From Paraburkholderia sp. CNPSo 3274 (GTDB lineage Bacteria > Pseudomonadota > Gammaproteobacteria > Burkholderiales > Burkholderiaceae): a stretch of 64,000 bases of DNA. The translations under genes were made by a program, and so were the position numbers. The stretch covers positions 1 through 64,000 of the forward strand of contig NZ_JAMBPR010000038.1 of assembly GCF_024206475.1 (NCBI RefSeq). The letters run 5' to 3'. Numbering within the stretch: position 1 is the stretch's first letter; every line of letters begins with the position of its first letter. The notes beneath the pieces are model-generated. The model did no database searches, was not told the origin of the DNA, and saw only the letters and a list, made by a program, of their open reading frames with translations. This document shows positions 47,857 to 57,252 of the stretch, piece by piece.

Positions 47857-49251
47857 CTAGGCGTCCTGTTTCCCATCTTGCGCCTCAGCGCGTCCCGGCG
47901 CGCGCCCGAGCACCCATCGCCCAAGCAACGCAAGCGGCAACACGCCCAGCAGCCGGTGCGCCGCCCACGCCGCGAGCGCGCCGTTCACGGCAATGGCAAG
48001 CGATGCCGCCACCGCTGCCCCGACGCTGCCGCCAATCGGCGCGAGCACGGCGACGCCAACGAGCAACATGGCGACCGAGTAGAAGTTGATTCGGTACAGC
48101 ACGGAAGTGTGCGCGGTCATGCCCAGCAGTTCGGGCATGGCGGTAAAGCATGCCGCGGCGATCTGGCCGAGCGCGAGCACGCGCAGCGCGGCCGCGCCGC
48201 CGCCAAAGCCCGGCCCGAACAAGCGCAGCAGGTGTTCGGGAAAGAGCAGCATGCACAGGGCGGCGGGTAACGCGAGGCACAGCACGAGGCCCGCCGCCTG
48301 GGCCGCGCTTTTGTCGAGCCCATGCCGGTCGTTGCGCGCGAAGAGGCTCGCGAACTTCGGCGCGGCCATGCCGGTCACGCCGCTGATCAGCAGATTGATG
48401 ACGAGCGCGAGCCGCCACGCCAGCGCGAAGAGCCCGGTCTCGCGCGAGGAGGCGACGATGCCGAGCACGATGGCGGGCGCCGAGGTGATCAAGAGCTTCG
48501 TGAATTCCAGCGTGAAAAGCGGCAAACCCGCCTTGAGGAAGCGGGGCGGTTCGGCTGGCGGTTGTGCGCTGGCGGGCACGCCGGCAAGAAACCGCTTGAG
48601 CAGAAGCGCGCCGGTCAGCGCGGTGAGCGTAAAGCTGGCGGCGATCAGCATGAGCGTGCTTGCGACGCTCATGCCACGCGTCATGCCGAGTGGGATGGCA
48701 ACGGCGCAGAAGATCGCGGGCCAGAGCCAGGAATAGATCATCTGGCTGTAGCCCACGCGTTGAAGTCCGGCAAGCGCACCCGCCATTGCCGCGCCGAGAT
48801 TTTGCGGAACGAACGAGAGCGCGCCGAGCGCGAGCGGCCAGGCGAGTTCGGGTTTCTTCAGCACGTCGTGCGCTAAGGCGAAGGCGCTGGCGCCAAGCGC
48901 GATCGAAACGGCCGTGGAGGCGAGCAGCACCAGCCACAGCGCATGGCGGATGGCTGGGCGCACGGCGCGCGCCTCGCCCGCCGCGAGGTCCATCGCGATC
49001 TGACGCGTCAGCGCCTGGTCGATGCCGAGGCGCCCGAAGCCCGCGAGCGCCACCATCGTGCTGAACACGATATAGAAGTCGCCGGTCTGCACCACGCCCA
49101 GCATGGCTGCGATCAGCAGATGGAAACCGTAGCGGCTGGGAAGGTCGAGCAGGCGAACGCCGAGGCTCACGAGCGAGCCTCGGATCATCGAACCGCCGTT
49201 TTGGCGCGTGGGTGTTCGCGCCGGGTGCTGGGTTTCAGTGGCTTCACTCAT
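47857..49251 (-). CDS. Polysaccharide flippase (Wzx / MOP superfamily)
   Basis: 464-residue membrane protein with about 12-14 helices. MIRGSLVSLGVRLLDLPSRYGFHLLIAA opens the first helices, and FSTMVALAGFGRLGIDQALTRQIA fits the MOP/Wzx pattern. It moves lipid-linked repeat units across the inner membrane. ATGAGTGA overlaps the stop of the GH44 gene by 8 bases, so translation is coupled. It is the promoter-distal gene of a minus-strand operon (Wza-like, polymerase, GH44, flippase). Confidence 0.85.
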   Translation of the reverse strand: MSEATETQHPARTPTRQNGGSMIRGSLVSLGVRLLDLPSRYGFHLLIAAMLGVVQTGDFYIVFSTMVALAGFGRLGIDQALTRQIAMDLAAGEARAVRPAIRHALWLVLLASTAVSIALGASAFALAHDVLKKPELAWPLALGALSFVPQNLGAAMAGALAGLQRVGYSQMIYSWLWPAIFCAVAIPLGMTRGMSVASTLMLIAASFTLTALTGALLLKRFLAGVPASAQPPAEPPRFLKAGLPLFTLEFTKLLITSAPAIVLGIVASSRETGLFALAWRLALVINLLISGVTGMAAPKFASLFARNDRHGLDKSAAQAAGLVLCLALPAALCMLLFPEHLLRLFGPGFGGGAAALRVLALGQIAAACFTAMPELLGMTAHTSVLYRINFYSVAMLLVGVAVLAPIGGSVGAAVAASLAIAVNGALAAWAAHRLLGVLPLALLGRWVLGRAPGRAEAQDGKQDA

Positions 49252-50920
49252 GCCGCGCCTGTGCACCGCGCAGCACGAATAGCGTCACGCTCTGCGCGGA
49301 CAGGCTCGCGCGCAGCGTGCCGTCCTGGTAGCGCGCGTCGGGCATGCGGAACAACTGGTTGTTCGCGAGGCGCCAGGTCTCCGCCACGCCGCTTGCCGCG
49401 AAATGATCGAGCGCGATGGCGGCGTCGGCGGGGCGGTCCAGCTGCTTGTTGATGACGACGAGCGTCAGCGCATGGTCGCGCTCGCGCAAGGCGGCGAACG
49501 CCGAAACGGTGTCCGGGTCGGGCGTGCTCGCGGCAATGCTGGTCGCACCGAACGCCGCACCGTTGCCGTCGTAGTTGCGGTAGAGTTTGAATGCCTTGTA
49601 CACCGGCATCGAAGGGTCGAGCGTGCCCCAGCGCGTGGCGATATCCAGCCCCTCGCGGCCGAAAATGCCGAGCACGTCGGCCTGGGCCGTCGCGCCGTTC
49701 ATCAGCGTGTCGCCGCCCCAGTTGTATTCCGTGATGCCGATGGGCGTGCCTGGGTAGTAGTACGTATCGACCCAACGGCGCATCAGCGGGATCAGCGCCA
49801 CGACGCTGTTGATCCACGTGGGGTCTTTATAGTTCGGGTCCCACAGGTCGCGCGTGGAGCGGTTGCGCATGAGCGCGACGGCCTGCGAGTTCGTCACGCC
49901 CGCTTCGGCAAATTCGCCGCCCTGCGGATAGAAGTGCAGGCTGAACACGTCGACCGGATGGCCCGCCGCTTTCCATTGCGTGAGCAACCAGGGCACGTAT
50001 GGCATGCCCTGGGTTTCGCCTGCGCGGTCGGGCGCGTGATCGAGGCCGTGGTCCGCTGCGTACTGCTGGTCGAAGCCGCTGTAGAAATAGCCCTGCCAGC
50101 CCCATTCTTCCGGCGCGACGATCTGCGCGTGCGGGTCCGCCGCCTTCACGGCGCGCGAATAGGCGATCACCTTGTTGGCGATTTCGCTCGCATGCGCGCC
50201 CGTGGGATGCACGTCGCGGTGAATCAGTTGCCAAAGGCTCGGCTCGTTGTCGAGCGCGTAGTAACTCACGCCGCCCCCACTCGCGCCGCCGAATTGCTTG
50301 ACCAGATCCGCCACGCGCGCCTGCTCGTTTTGCGGGTCGTCGGGCGTCGAGGCGTCGTTCGCGTCGTTGCCGGCAATCGGCTTGTCGCCGGGCGCCACAC
50401 CGTTGCCGGCGTCAGCGTGGCCGTTCACGTCGTGATTCGGCTGCGGGCCGTATTTGGCGATCGAGAAGCTCGCGAGCGTCTCGCGCGCCGGCCCGAGTTT
50501 CGCCACACGGCCGAGCATCGGAATGGTCACGATGGGCGTGGCGCCCGCCGCCTGGGTGAGCGCGACGAAACGCTCGCCGAACTGGTCGTTGATATCGGCG
50601 GGATTGACGGCGAGGCTCTCGAAATACCAGTCCTTGCCCGCGTTGCGCGCGTCGATGCGCCAGTTATAGGCCGAGGCGCTGTTGCCGCCCGAGCGGTTGA
50701 CGGGCGCGCGCAGGTCTTGCAAGACGGCAGTCGTGCCGAAGTTGATGCCGTAAATCAGCGGGCTGATGGGGTGCCGGCCGGCCGCGGCATCCACCGAGAT
50801 CGCCACCGGCAAGGGCGTGCCCGAGGTCGCGTCGGTGCAGGCGGCCGCGCCCGACATGAGCAGCGCGCCGATCAGCAGCGGGTGCAGGCCAGGGCGTTTG
50901 ATGCGCTTAGCGCGAGGCAT
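49244..50920 (-). CDS. Glycoside hydrolase family 44-like lipoprotein
   Basis: 558 residues. The signal MPRAKRIKRPGLHPLLIGAL ends with a lipobox and Cys28. The GH44 catalytic region (about 50-440) has Glu226 in YYALDNEPSLW (acid/base) and Glu398 in ITEYNWGGD (nucleophile). A beta-sandwich-like C-terminus follows. GH44 enzymes cut beta-1,4-glucan or xyloglucan. Placed between polymerase and flippase genes, it may trim or edit the locus's own polymer in the periplasm or at the outer membrane. The start overlaps the upstream gene by 14 bp. Confidence 0.85.
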   Translation of the reverse strand: MPRAKRIKRPGLHPLLIGALLMSGAAACTDATSGTPLPVAISVDAAAGRHPISPLIYGINFGTTAVLQDLRAPVNRSGGNSASAYNWRIDARNAGKDWYFESLAVNPADINDQFGERFVALTQAAGATPIVTIPMLGRVAKLGPARETLASFSIAKYGPQPNHDVNGHADAGNGVAPGDKPIAGNDANDASTPDDPQNEQARVADLVKQFGGASGGGVSYYALDNEPSLWQLIHRDVHPTGAHASEIANKVIAYSRAVKAADPHAQIVAPEEWGWQGYFYSGFDQQYAADHGLDHAPDRAGETQGMPYVPWLLTQWKAAGHPVDVFSLHFYPQGGEFAEAGVTNSQAVALMRNRSTRDLWDPNYKDPTWINSVVALIPLMRRWVDTYYYPGTPIGITEYNWGGDTLMNGATAQADVLGIFGREGLDIATRWGTLDPSMPVYKAFKLYRNYDGNGAAFGATSIAASTPDPDTVSAFAALRERDHALTLVVINKQLDRPADAAIALDHFAASGVAETWRLANNQLFRMPDARYQDGTLRASLSAQSVTLFVLRGAQARHE

Positions 50921-52193
50921 GGTGAACCTGCAAATCGGCATGGTCGTCGTGTTCGCTGTCCAGCTCGCCCACGCGCCAGACGTACGCGAAGATCGCGAGA
51001 ATGACCGAGGTCTCGCCTGGCGTGAGGGTAGGCGGGTAGAGGAATGAAATGAGCAGGACGTAGACGAGATAGTCGAACAGCGCGCCGAGAAAATCGTCAT
51101 CGACCTTCTTGCGCAGGCGCCGGTAGAACACGATGCCGCGCAGCTGGAAGAACAGAATGATGAGCGCGCCGATCAGGCCGTACTCGAACACGATGCCGAG
51201 CCACGTAATGTCGGCGAGGAAGAAAAAGTGGTGAAAGTAGCCGATCAGGTTGTCCTTGCTGGTCGAGCTGATCGTGCCCACACCGAAGAGCCAGCGCATC
51301 GGTTCGCTGCCGAGGAACTTCGTGGCGAGCAGGATGGTGATGCGGCGCGTGTCGAAGCCCGTGCTCGCGTCGGTGCTGAACGTCGTGGCGAGGTAGCCCG
51401 CCGAAAACATGGCGACGAGCGCGACGGGCGCGGCGAGCAGCAACAGAACGCGCGTGCGCATGCGCGACCAGGCGAAGGTGTTGATCACGAGCACGCCCAT
51501 GATGCCGATGACCATGGCGCGCGTCTTGACGATCAGAAGCGTGACCGCGAACGCGACGACCACGCCGCACAGATAGCCCGCATGCTTCTCGAAAAAGGCG
51601 CGCCGGTAGCAGAAGAACAGCAGGATGAGCGGGAAATACATCGACATGCGGATGCGATGGCCGCGGTTGTCGCTGCTGAAAAAGGGCGACTGCCCGATCA
51701 CATACGACTCCTGGTACCAGTCGGAGGGCACCACGGCCCAGAGCACGATCAGCACCGCGAGAATGACGACGCCCAGCACCACGAAGCCGCGCTCCAGCTC
51801 GCCGAGCGTGGGCTTGAGCGTGAGGAGAAGCGCGAGAAACGAGAAGAAGTACAGGATGGGCAGCAGCTTCACCTGCGCCGTGATGCTCGTAAAAAAGCCT
51901 TCGTGGAAATAGAACATGGCGGCGAAGCTCGGCACCAGCAAGAGCCACGCAAAGCTGATGAGGATTTGCCGCGTCATGGGAAAGCGCGGTTCGCCGCCCA
52001 GACGCAGCACGGCGGGCAGCGAAATGACCGGCAGCGCTTTCGAGAGCGCCCAGAGCGGCACGAGCGTGCTCAGGTAGTGGAAAGTCTGGCCAAAGAGCGG
52101 CAAGAGCGCGAGCAGCCACCACGTGACCCGCCACCTGGCGGGCTCGCTCGAAAAGACCGGGGCAAGCCCGGTGGTCGTGGTGGCGGTTTGCAT
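50907..52193 (-). CDS. O-antigen ligase/polymerase-like membrane protein (Wzy type)
   Basis: 428 residues with about 11 helices. It has the large periplasmic loop typical of Wzy/O-antigen ligase proteins (SSDNRGHRIRMSMYFPLILL and TFSTDASTGFDTRRIT), and the C-terminus has RRLRKKVDDDFLGALFDYL. It probably polymerises lipid-linked repeats in the periplasm. It starts at 52193 (MQTATTTTG) and lies 85 bp after the Wza-like gene. Confidence 0.8.
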   Translation of the reverse strand: MQTATTTTGLAPVFSSEPARWRVTWWLLALLPLFGQTFHYLSTLVPLWALSKALPVISLPAVLRLGGEPRFPMTRQILISFAWLLLVPSFAAMFYFHEGFFTSITAQVKLLPILYFFSFLALLLTLKPTLGELERGFVVLGVVILAVLIVLWAVVPSDWYQESYVIGQSPFFSSDNRGHRIRMSMYFPLILLFFCYRRAFFEKHAGYLCGVVVAFAVTLLIVKTRAMVIGIMGVLVINTFAWSRMRTRVLLLLAAPVALVAMFSAGYLATTFSTDASTGFDTRRITILLATKFLGSEPMRWLFGVGTISSTSKDNLIGYFHHFFFLADITWLGIVFEYGLIGALIILFFQLRGIVFYRRLRKKVDDDFLGALFDYLVYVLLISFLYPPTLTPGETSVILAIFAYVWRVGELDSEHDDHADLQVHHASR

Positions 52194-52278
52194 CGCGTGT
52201 GCTTCGCGTTTAATTCGCGGTTGATTCGTTTGCCCCGACCTGGAAAGCCATCGGGCGGCACGGGCTCGCTGAGCAGGC

Positions 52279-52998
52279 TTAGTAAGTCGTGGGGTTGTTC
52301 GAGATCGTGTAGTCGAAGCCCCGCTGGAACGGAATGACCTTGTCGATGTACTGATCGACCCATTGGTCGACTTCGGCGATCGAGGACTTCGGCACGAAGA
52401 TCGTGTCGGTGGCCTGCAGAATGACGTCCTGCGTCGGGTCGCCGCGATGCGTGAGCGCGTCGATGTCGATCGTGCGGAGCATCGGGCGGCCATCGGGGCT
52501 GCGGCGAATCAGCACGACTTCATTGGTGCGCGCCGTGTCGAGCAAGCCCTGCGCGGCGGCGATCGCCTGCAGCACGCTCATGCCCGTGTGCAGCGCGATT
52601 TCGCCGGGGCGCGCGACCTGGCCGGCCACATAAATCCTGGCGGCCGACTGCACGACGGAGACCGAAGCGTGCGCGTTCTTCGCCATGCCGTTGATGGTGA
52701 GCGCCTTGTTGATGGCGTCCCCGAGCTGGGCGACCGTGAGGCCCGCCGCCGGGATCGTGCCCGCGAACGGCATGGTCAGGCCGCCGTCCGGCGCGACCGA
52801 ACCGCGAAAGTTCAGCTCGGCATTGAAGGGCATGACGACCGAAAGGTCGTCGCCGGGTTCGATGCGATAAACGCCGGGCGTGGCTTGCGACCACGCGGCG
52901 AAATGCGAGCGCTGCTGGAATTGCGGCTCCACCCAGGTCTGGGTGCAGGCGGTAAGCGTCATCAGCCCGAGAACGCAGGCTGGTCGGAGTATGTTCAT
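52279..52998 (-). CDS. Polysaccharide export lipoprotein (Wza family)
   Basis: 239 residues. MNILRPACVLGLMTLTAC gives a lipobox with Cys18. A poly-export domain (YRIEPGDDLSVVMPFNAEL, VAPDGGLTMPFAGTI) and SLBB-like segments (RIYVAGQVARPGEIALHTGM) follow. It forms or gates the outer-membrane exit channel for the polymer. It is the first gene of the minus-strand operon, divergent from the Wzc-like gene. Confidence 0.9.
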   Translation of the reverse strand: MNILRPACVLGLMTLTACTQTWVEPQFQQRSHFAAWSQATPGVYRIEPGDDLSVVMPFNAELNFRGSVAPDGGLTMPFAGTIPAAGLTVAQLGDAINKALTINGMAKNAHASVSVVQSAARIYVAGQVARPGEIALHTGMSVLQAIAAAQGLLDTARTNEVVLIRRSPDGRPMLRTIDIDALTHRGDPTQDVILQATDTIFVPKSSIAEVDQWVDQYIDKVIPFQRGFDYTISNNPTTY

Positions 52999-53047
52999 CG
53001 GGCGCGTGGGTGAAGCGGTGGCTTGCGGTTCCTGATCTCTTGTCAAG

Positions 53048-53068
53048 TAACGGCAGGAATTGCCGTTA
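53048..53068. promoter_or_regulatory. Perfect inverted repeat between Wza-like and Wzc-like genes
   Basis: TAACGGCA and TGCCGTTA are separated by GGAAT, giving an 8-bp-arm perfect dyad 50 bp upstream of the Wza-like start and 120 bp from the Wzc-like start. It fits a dimeric regulator site controlling both exopolysaccharide transcripts. Confidence 0.5.
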
Positions 53069-53188
53069 ATGAAGGGTGGAGCTCGCACGTTTTTTCCACG
53101 GATGGCAGTTTAACGTGACATCCTGGATGTTTTCTTACGTATTATATGCGCCGTCGAATCTTCTCTGTTGGCCCGGAACCGCACCTGC

Positions 53189-55342
53189 ATGGTTATTACT
53201 ACTAGAACAAGGCCTGAACGGAAGGCGGCTGTTGTCGAACTGACGGTCCGGGATTATCTCAACACCTTTTTTTATTATCGCAAGGCTGCAACAGCGGTAT
53301 TTCTTGCCGTTGTGGCTATCGGCGTGGCGGTCGCGCTTCTGGTGCCCATGCCTTACCGGGCGCAGTCCACGCTGCTCGTACTCCTTGCAGGATATTACGA
53401 CCAGTCGAACAACCCGAATGGCGCCGCCGCGGTGCAGCCCGCTATTGGCCAGCTCGACGGCGTCGAAGCGCAAATCCTCAGCAGCCCGGAACTTCATCGC
53501 GACGTGGTGATTGCGAAACTGGGGCCGAACGCAAGCGAACACGAGATCGACAGCCATTTGCAGGATTTCGAGCATCGGCTGCATATCGAGCAGAACGATC
53601 TCGCGAGCACCATCAACCTCACGTATTACGACGCCGATCCCAAGGAAGCGGCCGACGCGCTTTCGCGTCTGCTCGACACGTACTTCCGCCGACGCGCGAC
53701 GATTTTCACGTCGGGCCGCGTCGACTTCCTGACCGGTCAGCGCGACGAAGTCGCAAGGCAATTGAAACAAGCCGATGCCGACTTGCTCGCGTTCCAGAAA
53801 ACGCACGGCATCGTCAATCTCGACGATCAGACCTCGCGCGCCGTGCTGCTCGAAAGCCAGCTCGTTCAGCAAAAGCTCGAGAACGACACGTCGCTCGCGC
53901 AGCATCACGGCGAACTGAAGTCGGAGCAGGTGTCTTCGAAGGGGGTGAAGGCCACGATACCGATCTTCACCGACGACTCCGAAGCCGCTCACGCGCTCGA
54001 CACGATGCAGCTTTCGCTGATGCAGCTCGAAGCGCGCCGCGCCGATTTCGCCTCGCGCTATATGGATAGCTCGCCGTTCGTGCAGCAGCTCGATCAGCAG
54101 ATTGCCGATATGCACGCGAGCATCGCGCGGCGCAAGGCGCAAATGGCCACGGCCACGCGCTACGGCCACAACGATTACTACGACGTGGTGCAAGGGCGGC
54201 TTGCCGCGCTCAATGCGAGCATCGCGGGCGAAACCGCGCGCCAGCAGGCGCTCGAAGAGCAGATCAAGGAGACGCGCGCGAAGCTCCGGGGCTTGAGCGA
54301 CGTTTCCAGCCAGATGCGCCAGCTGCAGGCAACGCGCGACATGCTGGCCGACAGCTTCAAGGACCGTTCGCGCCAGGTCGAGCTTGCGAAGATCCAGCAG
54401 GGGCAGGTGAGCCAGGTGAACAGCACGAACGTGCGCGTGATCCAGGCGCCGTTCCCGCCTTCGCAGCGCAGCGTTTCGGCCAGCCTCATCATTTCGGCGG
54501 GCGTGGCGGCGGGTCTGCTGATTTCGGCGCTCGTCGTGCTCGTCATGGCGAGCCTGCGCGAGACCTTCCTGAGTCCGGAGCAGGCGGAGCGCTCGCTGCT
54601 GCTGCCGGTGCTGAACGCGCCGGTGATGCTCGGCGGCGGTGTACGGCGGCCTGGCGCCGCGGGGGCGTCAGCCGACACAGTCAAAGCGGCCAGCCGGCCC
54701 GCGCATATGGCGTATGGCCGCATGATCGCGGCCATCAACGCGAGCACGGACTCGCCCGCCAAGGTGGTCATGGCGCTCTCGTTCGGCAAGAACGACGGGC
54801 TGCTTTCGGTGATTCGCGGCCTCGCCGTCGAACTGGAGCACCGTACGACCAAGCCGGTCCTCATTCTCGACATGGCATCCGGCGCCGACGCGCCGCTCTA
54901 TGGCCCGCCGAACGCGCAGGGCTTGCTGACCTGGTCGGGGCACGGCGGGCAAAGCCGTGCGGCGAGTGCGGCGCCCACGGATATCGCGGCGTCGAGCGGC
55001 CTCGTGTTCGAGAGCGTCGAGCGGCACAACATCGTCGTCGCGCGGCCGGAAAGCGGCACGTTCCCGACCTCGTGGCAGCAGACCACGATCCTTTTCGACG
55101 CGCTGCGCGAGGCGCACGACTACATCGTCGTGCATGCGCCGCCCGCTAGCCAGTCCTTCGCCGGCATTGAAAACGCGGCGCTTGCGGATGCAACGGTCAT
55201 GGCGGTGCGCGCAGAGGTTTCGCGCAAGCCCGTGGTCCTGGGCCTGAAAACGCAGCTGCTCGACGCGGGCGGCAGGCTAATCGGCATTGCGCTGACGCAT
55301 CGGCGCGGCTACATCCCGAACTTCATTTATCGCGTCTTCTAA
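53189..55342 (+). CDS. Polysaccharide co-polymerase, Wzc/GumC-like with degenerate kinase domain
   Basis: 717 residues. An N-terminal Wzz domain (LTVRDYLNTFFYYRKAATAVF with helix 1 at about 33-55), a long periplasmic coiled coil, a second helix (SASLIISAGVAAGLLISALVV) and a cytosolic domain from about 520. In BY-kinases this last domain has a Walker A motif; here the equivalent MALSFGKNDGLLSVIRG lacks G-K-T/S, although LILDMASG resembles a Walker A' strand. No C-terminal Tyr cluster is present (ends YIPNFIYRVF). It probably controls chain length without kinase activity. Confidence 0.85.
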   Translation: MVITTRTRPERKAAVVELTVRDYLNTFFYYRKAATAVFLAVVAIGVAVALLVPMPYRAQSTLLVLLAGYYDQSNNPNGAAAVQPAIGQLDGVEAQILSSPELHRDVVIAKLGPNASEHEIDSHLQDFEHRLHIEQNDLASTINLTYYDADPKEAADALSRLLDTYFRRRATIFTSGRVDFLTGQRDEVARQLKQADADLLAFQKTHGIVNLDDQTSRAVLLESQLVQQKLENDTSLAQHHGELKSEQVSSKGVKATIPIFTDDSEAAHALDTMQLSLMQLEARRADFASRYMDSSPFVQQLDQQIADMHASIARRKAQMATATRYGHNDYYDVVQGRLAALNASIAGETARQQALEEQIKETRAKLRGLSDVSSQMRQLQATRDMLADSFKDRSRQVELAKIQQGQVSQVNSTNVRVIQAPFPPSQRSVSASLIISAGVAAGLLISALVVLVMASLRETFLSPEQAERSLLLPVLNAPVMLGGGVRRPGAAGASADTVKAASRPAHMAYGRMIAAINASTDSPAKVVMALSFGKNDGLLSVIRGLAVELEHRTTKPVLILDMASGADAPLYGPPNAQGLLTWSGHGGQSRAASAAPTDIAASSGLVFESVERHNIVVARPESGTFPTSWQQTTILFDALREAHDYIVVHAPPASQSFAGIENAALADATVMAVRAEVSRKPVVLGLKTQLLDAGGRLIGIALTHRRGYIPNFIYRVF

Positions 55343-55361
55343 CATTCGGGACCTGACTGCC

Positions 55362-56333
55362 ATGCACCAGATCAGCGCCATCCTGCCGGTCAAAACGCGG
55401 GGACGGCATTATGCCGACAACATCGGCCGTTGCGACATCCTCTTCTCGTCGCTGCGCCACTTCACGACGCCCAAAACGTTTCACCGCTTCGTGATCGTCG
55501 TGCCGCACGACGAACTCGAAGCGGTCAAAGGCTACGCGAAAGCGTGGTCCGATTTCCCTATCGAAGTGGTCGACGAATCGCTGTACATGGGCATTTTTGC
55601 GGAGTTCTCGCAGCGTCACCAGATCCGCAACTGGCACCGGCAGCAGATCATCAAGCTGAATGCGCCCGAATGGATCGAAACCGAGTATTTCCTCGTGCTC
55701 GACCCCGACTGCTTCGCCACGCATCGCTTCAGCGCGGATACGCTGATTCTCGACGGCCGTGCGCTCACGCATGTTCAGCCGCGCACGGTGGAGCCGTATT
55801 ACTGGGAGGCTTCGGCGAAGCTGCTGGATATCGATCCGCAACTCAAGCGCGACGGCATCTGGTGGACGCCGGCCATTTTGTCGCGCACGCTGTGCGTGAG
55901 CCTGCAACAGCGCCTGGCGGCGCTGCACGGCACCGACTGGCGGCGCGTGCTGCTCGCCAACTACGCGCTCGACTGGACCGAATACACGCTTTACTGGCTC
56001 AACGCGGAAAGCGAAGGGCTGCTGGAGCGGTACCACACGGGCCCGAAACCTGGCCAGCGCGCGCTGCACGCCGACGAAAGCGTATGGTTCGCCGACAAGA
56101 TGGAAGGCTGGAGCGAGGGCCGCCATCTCGCGCCGGAAAGCGACGGCATGTTCGCCGTGGTCCAGAGCAACACGCACATTTCGCCGCAGCGCGTGGTGGA
56201 AAAGCTTTCGCCGTATTTCCCGATCGCGCTGCAGCCTTACGAGCGCCATATCGACCCCTCGCTCAAGGGCGCCGAGCTTTATTCGGCCGTGGCGCGCCGC
56301 GGGCTCAAGCTGTTGAACAAGCTGCGCGGTTAG
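55362..56333 (+). CDS. DUF6492-family putative glycosyltransferase
   Basis: 323 residues. It starts MHQISAILPVKTRGRHYADN. A possible DxD metal/nucleotide-sugar motif is Asp114-Asp116 (LVLDPDCFA). Family-like segments include NWHRQQIIKLNAPEWI and HADESVWFADKMEGW. It lies 19 bp after the Wzc-like gene, so it is probably co-expressed and adds a sugar during repeat assembly. Specificity is unknown. Confidence 0.75.
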   Translation: MHQISAILPVKTRGRHYADNIGRCDILFSSLRHFTTPKTFHRFVIVVPHDELEAVKGYAKAWSDFPIEVVDESLYMGIFAEFSQRHQIRNWHRQQIIKLNAPEWIETEYFLVLDPDCFATHRFSADTLILDGRALTHVQPRTVEPYYWEASAKLLDIDPQLKRDGIWWTPAILSRTLCVSLQQRLAALHGTDWRRVLLANYALDWTEYTLYWLNAESEGLLERYHTGPKPGQRALHADESVWFADKMEGWSEGRHLAPESDGMFAVVQSNTHISPQRVVEKLSPYFPIALQPYERHIDPSLKGAELYSAVARRGLKLLNKLRG

Positions 56334-56382
56334 TCGGGCCGTTGCGCCTGCAACGAGTCTAAAACGACGCCGGGCGCTTCGT

Positions 56383-56877
56383 TCATTGCCCGGGCTGCAA
56401 CTGGCCCCAGCTCACGAGGATGGCCTGAATGCTGCGCGCGTAGGCATCGCGTTCGTGCGGCGACTCCGAGTGGTACGCGCCAATGGCGCGCCACGTGTTG
56501 CCGTATCGCACCATCTTTTGCTTGAGCAGCCAGGCGGCCACGAAGATATTCACGCACGGGTCCGTGAGGGCGCCGTGCGGAATGCCCTCGCGCGAAAGCT
56601 CAGAGAAGTGGATCGAGTTGATCTGCGCTTGCCCGACGTCGATCGAGCCGTTCGCATTGTGATTGACGGCCGCCGCGTCGCCTTTCGATTCACGCCACGC
56701 CACTGCGCGCAGCACGAGCGGATTCACGCCCTGGTAGGCGCCGGCCTTTTCGAAGCATTCGTTGGCGGGCGGCGCGGCGTGCGCGGCCGTTGCGCCGAGC
56801 GCCGCGAGGCTCGTGAACGCGACCCATGCGTGGATAACTCGCGATCGCAGGCGTAGGGCGTTGGTCTTCTGCTGCAT
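56383..56877 (-). CDS. Lytic transglycosylase (SLT/IagB type)
   Basis: 164 residues. A signal peptide (hydrophobic run VIHAWVAFTSLAALGATAAHA) leads to a goose-lysozyme-like domain with catalytic Glu63 in RAVAWRESKGDAAAVNHN and the GSIDVGQAQINSIHF block. Such small enzymes open peptidoglycan for a secretion or pilus apparatus. The ATG at 56877 has GGAG nine bases before it. A GTG at 56904 that overlaps the upstream stop is an alternative. It is third in a small minus-strand operon. Confidence 0.85.
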   Translation of the reverse strand: MQQKTNALRLRSRVIHAWVAFTSLAALGATAAHAAPPANECFEKAGAYQGVNPLVLRAVAWRESKGDAAAVNHNANGSIDVGQAQINSIHFSELSREGIPHGALTDPCVNIFVAAWLLKQKMVRYGNTWRAIGAYHSESPHERDAYARSIQAILVSWGQLQPGQ

Positions 56878-56900
56878 GGGTCGAGGCTCCGGGTTGGTCG

Positions 56901-57248
56901 TCACTGCGCGAGAGCGGAATCGAGTTGCTGCTCGATGTCCTTGAGATAGGCGCGCGAAGTGTCGGAGACAACGAGGCGCGGCGTGGGCATGGCGCAGTGG
57001 CAATCGCGCTGACGCAGCTTCTTCTTGTGCGAGGACGAATGCGGCGCGGGAAGCTCATCGTCGTCGCCGGTGGCGGGCGGCAGCATGGCGAGCGTGGGCA
57101 GCGGCGGATAAACCTTGTCGGCGGCGGGCGTGGCGGCAGTGGCAACGACGGCGGCAACCCCGGTGGCGGGCGCGCTGGCGGCGGGTTGGCCCGCCCAGGC
57201 GGCGCTACAAGAGCCGAGTGCGGCCACGGCGAAAACGATCGGACGCAT
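56901..57248 (-). CDS. Secreted hypothetical protein
   Basis: 115 residues with a signal peptide MRPIVFAVAALGSCSAAWA, an Ala/Pro-rich stretch and a basic/His patch (HSSSHKKKLRQRDCHCAM). A C-terminal helix reads SRAYLKDIEQQLDSALAQ. No family is recognised. It sits 4 bp after the lipoprotein gene and ahead of the transglycosylase, suggesting one envelope complex. Confidence 0.6.
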   Translation of the reverse strand: MRPIVFAVAALGSCSAAWAGQPAASAPATGVAAVVATAATPAADKVYPPLPTLAMLPPATGDDDELPAPHSSSHKKKLRQRDCHCAMPTPRLVVSDTSRAYLKDIEQQLDSALAQ

Positions 57249-57252
57249 CGTA

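Noticed and set aside
49403..51004. 533-codon plus-strand frame opposite the GH44 gene
   Set aside because: Shadow frame. The GH44 motifs are on the other strand.
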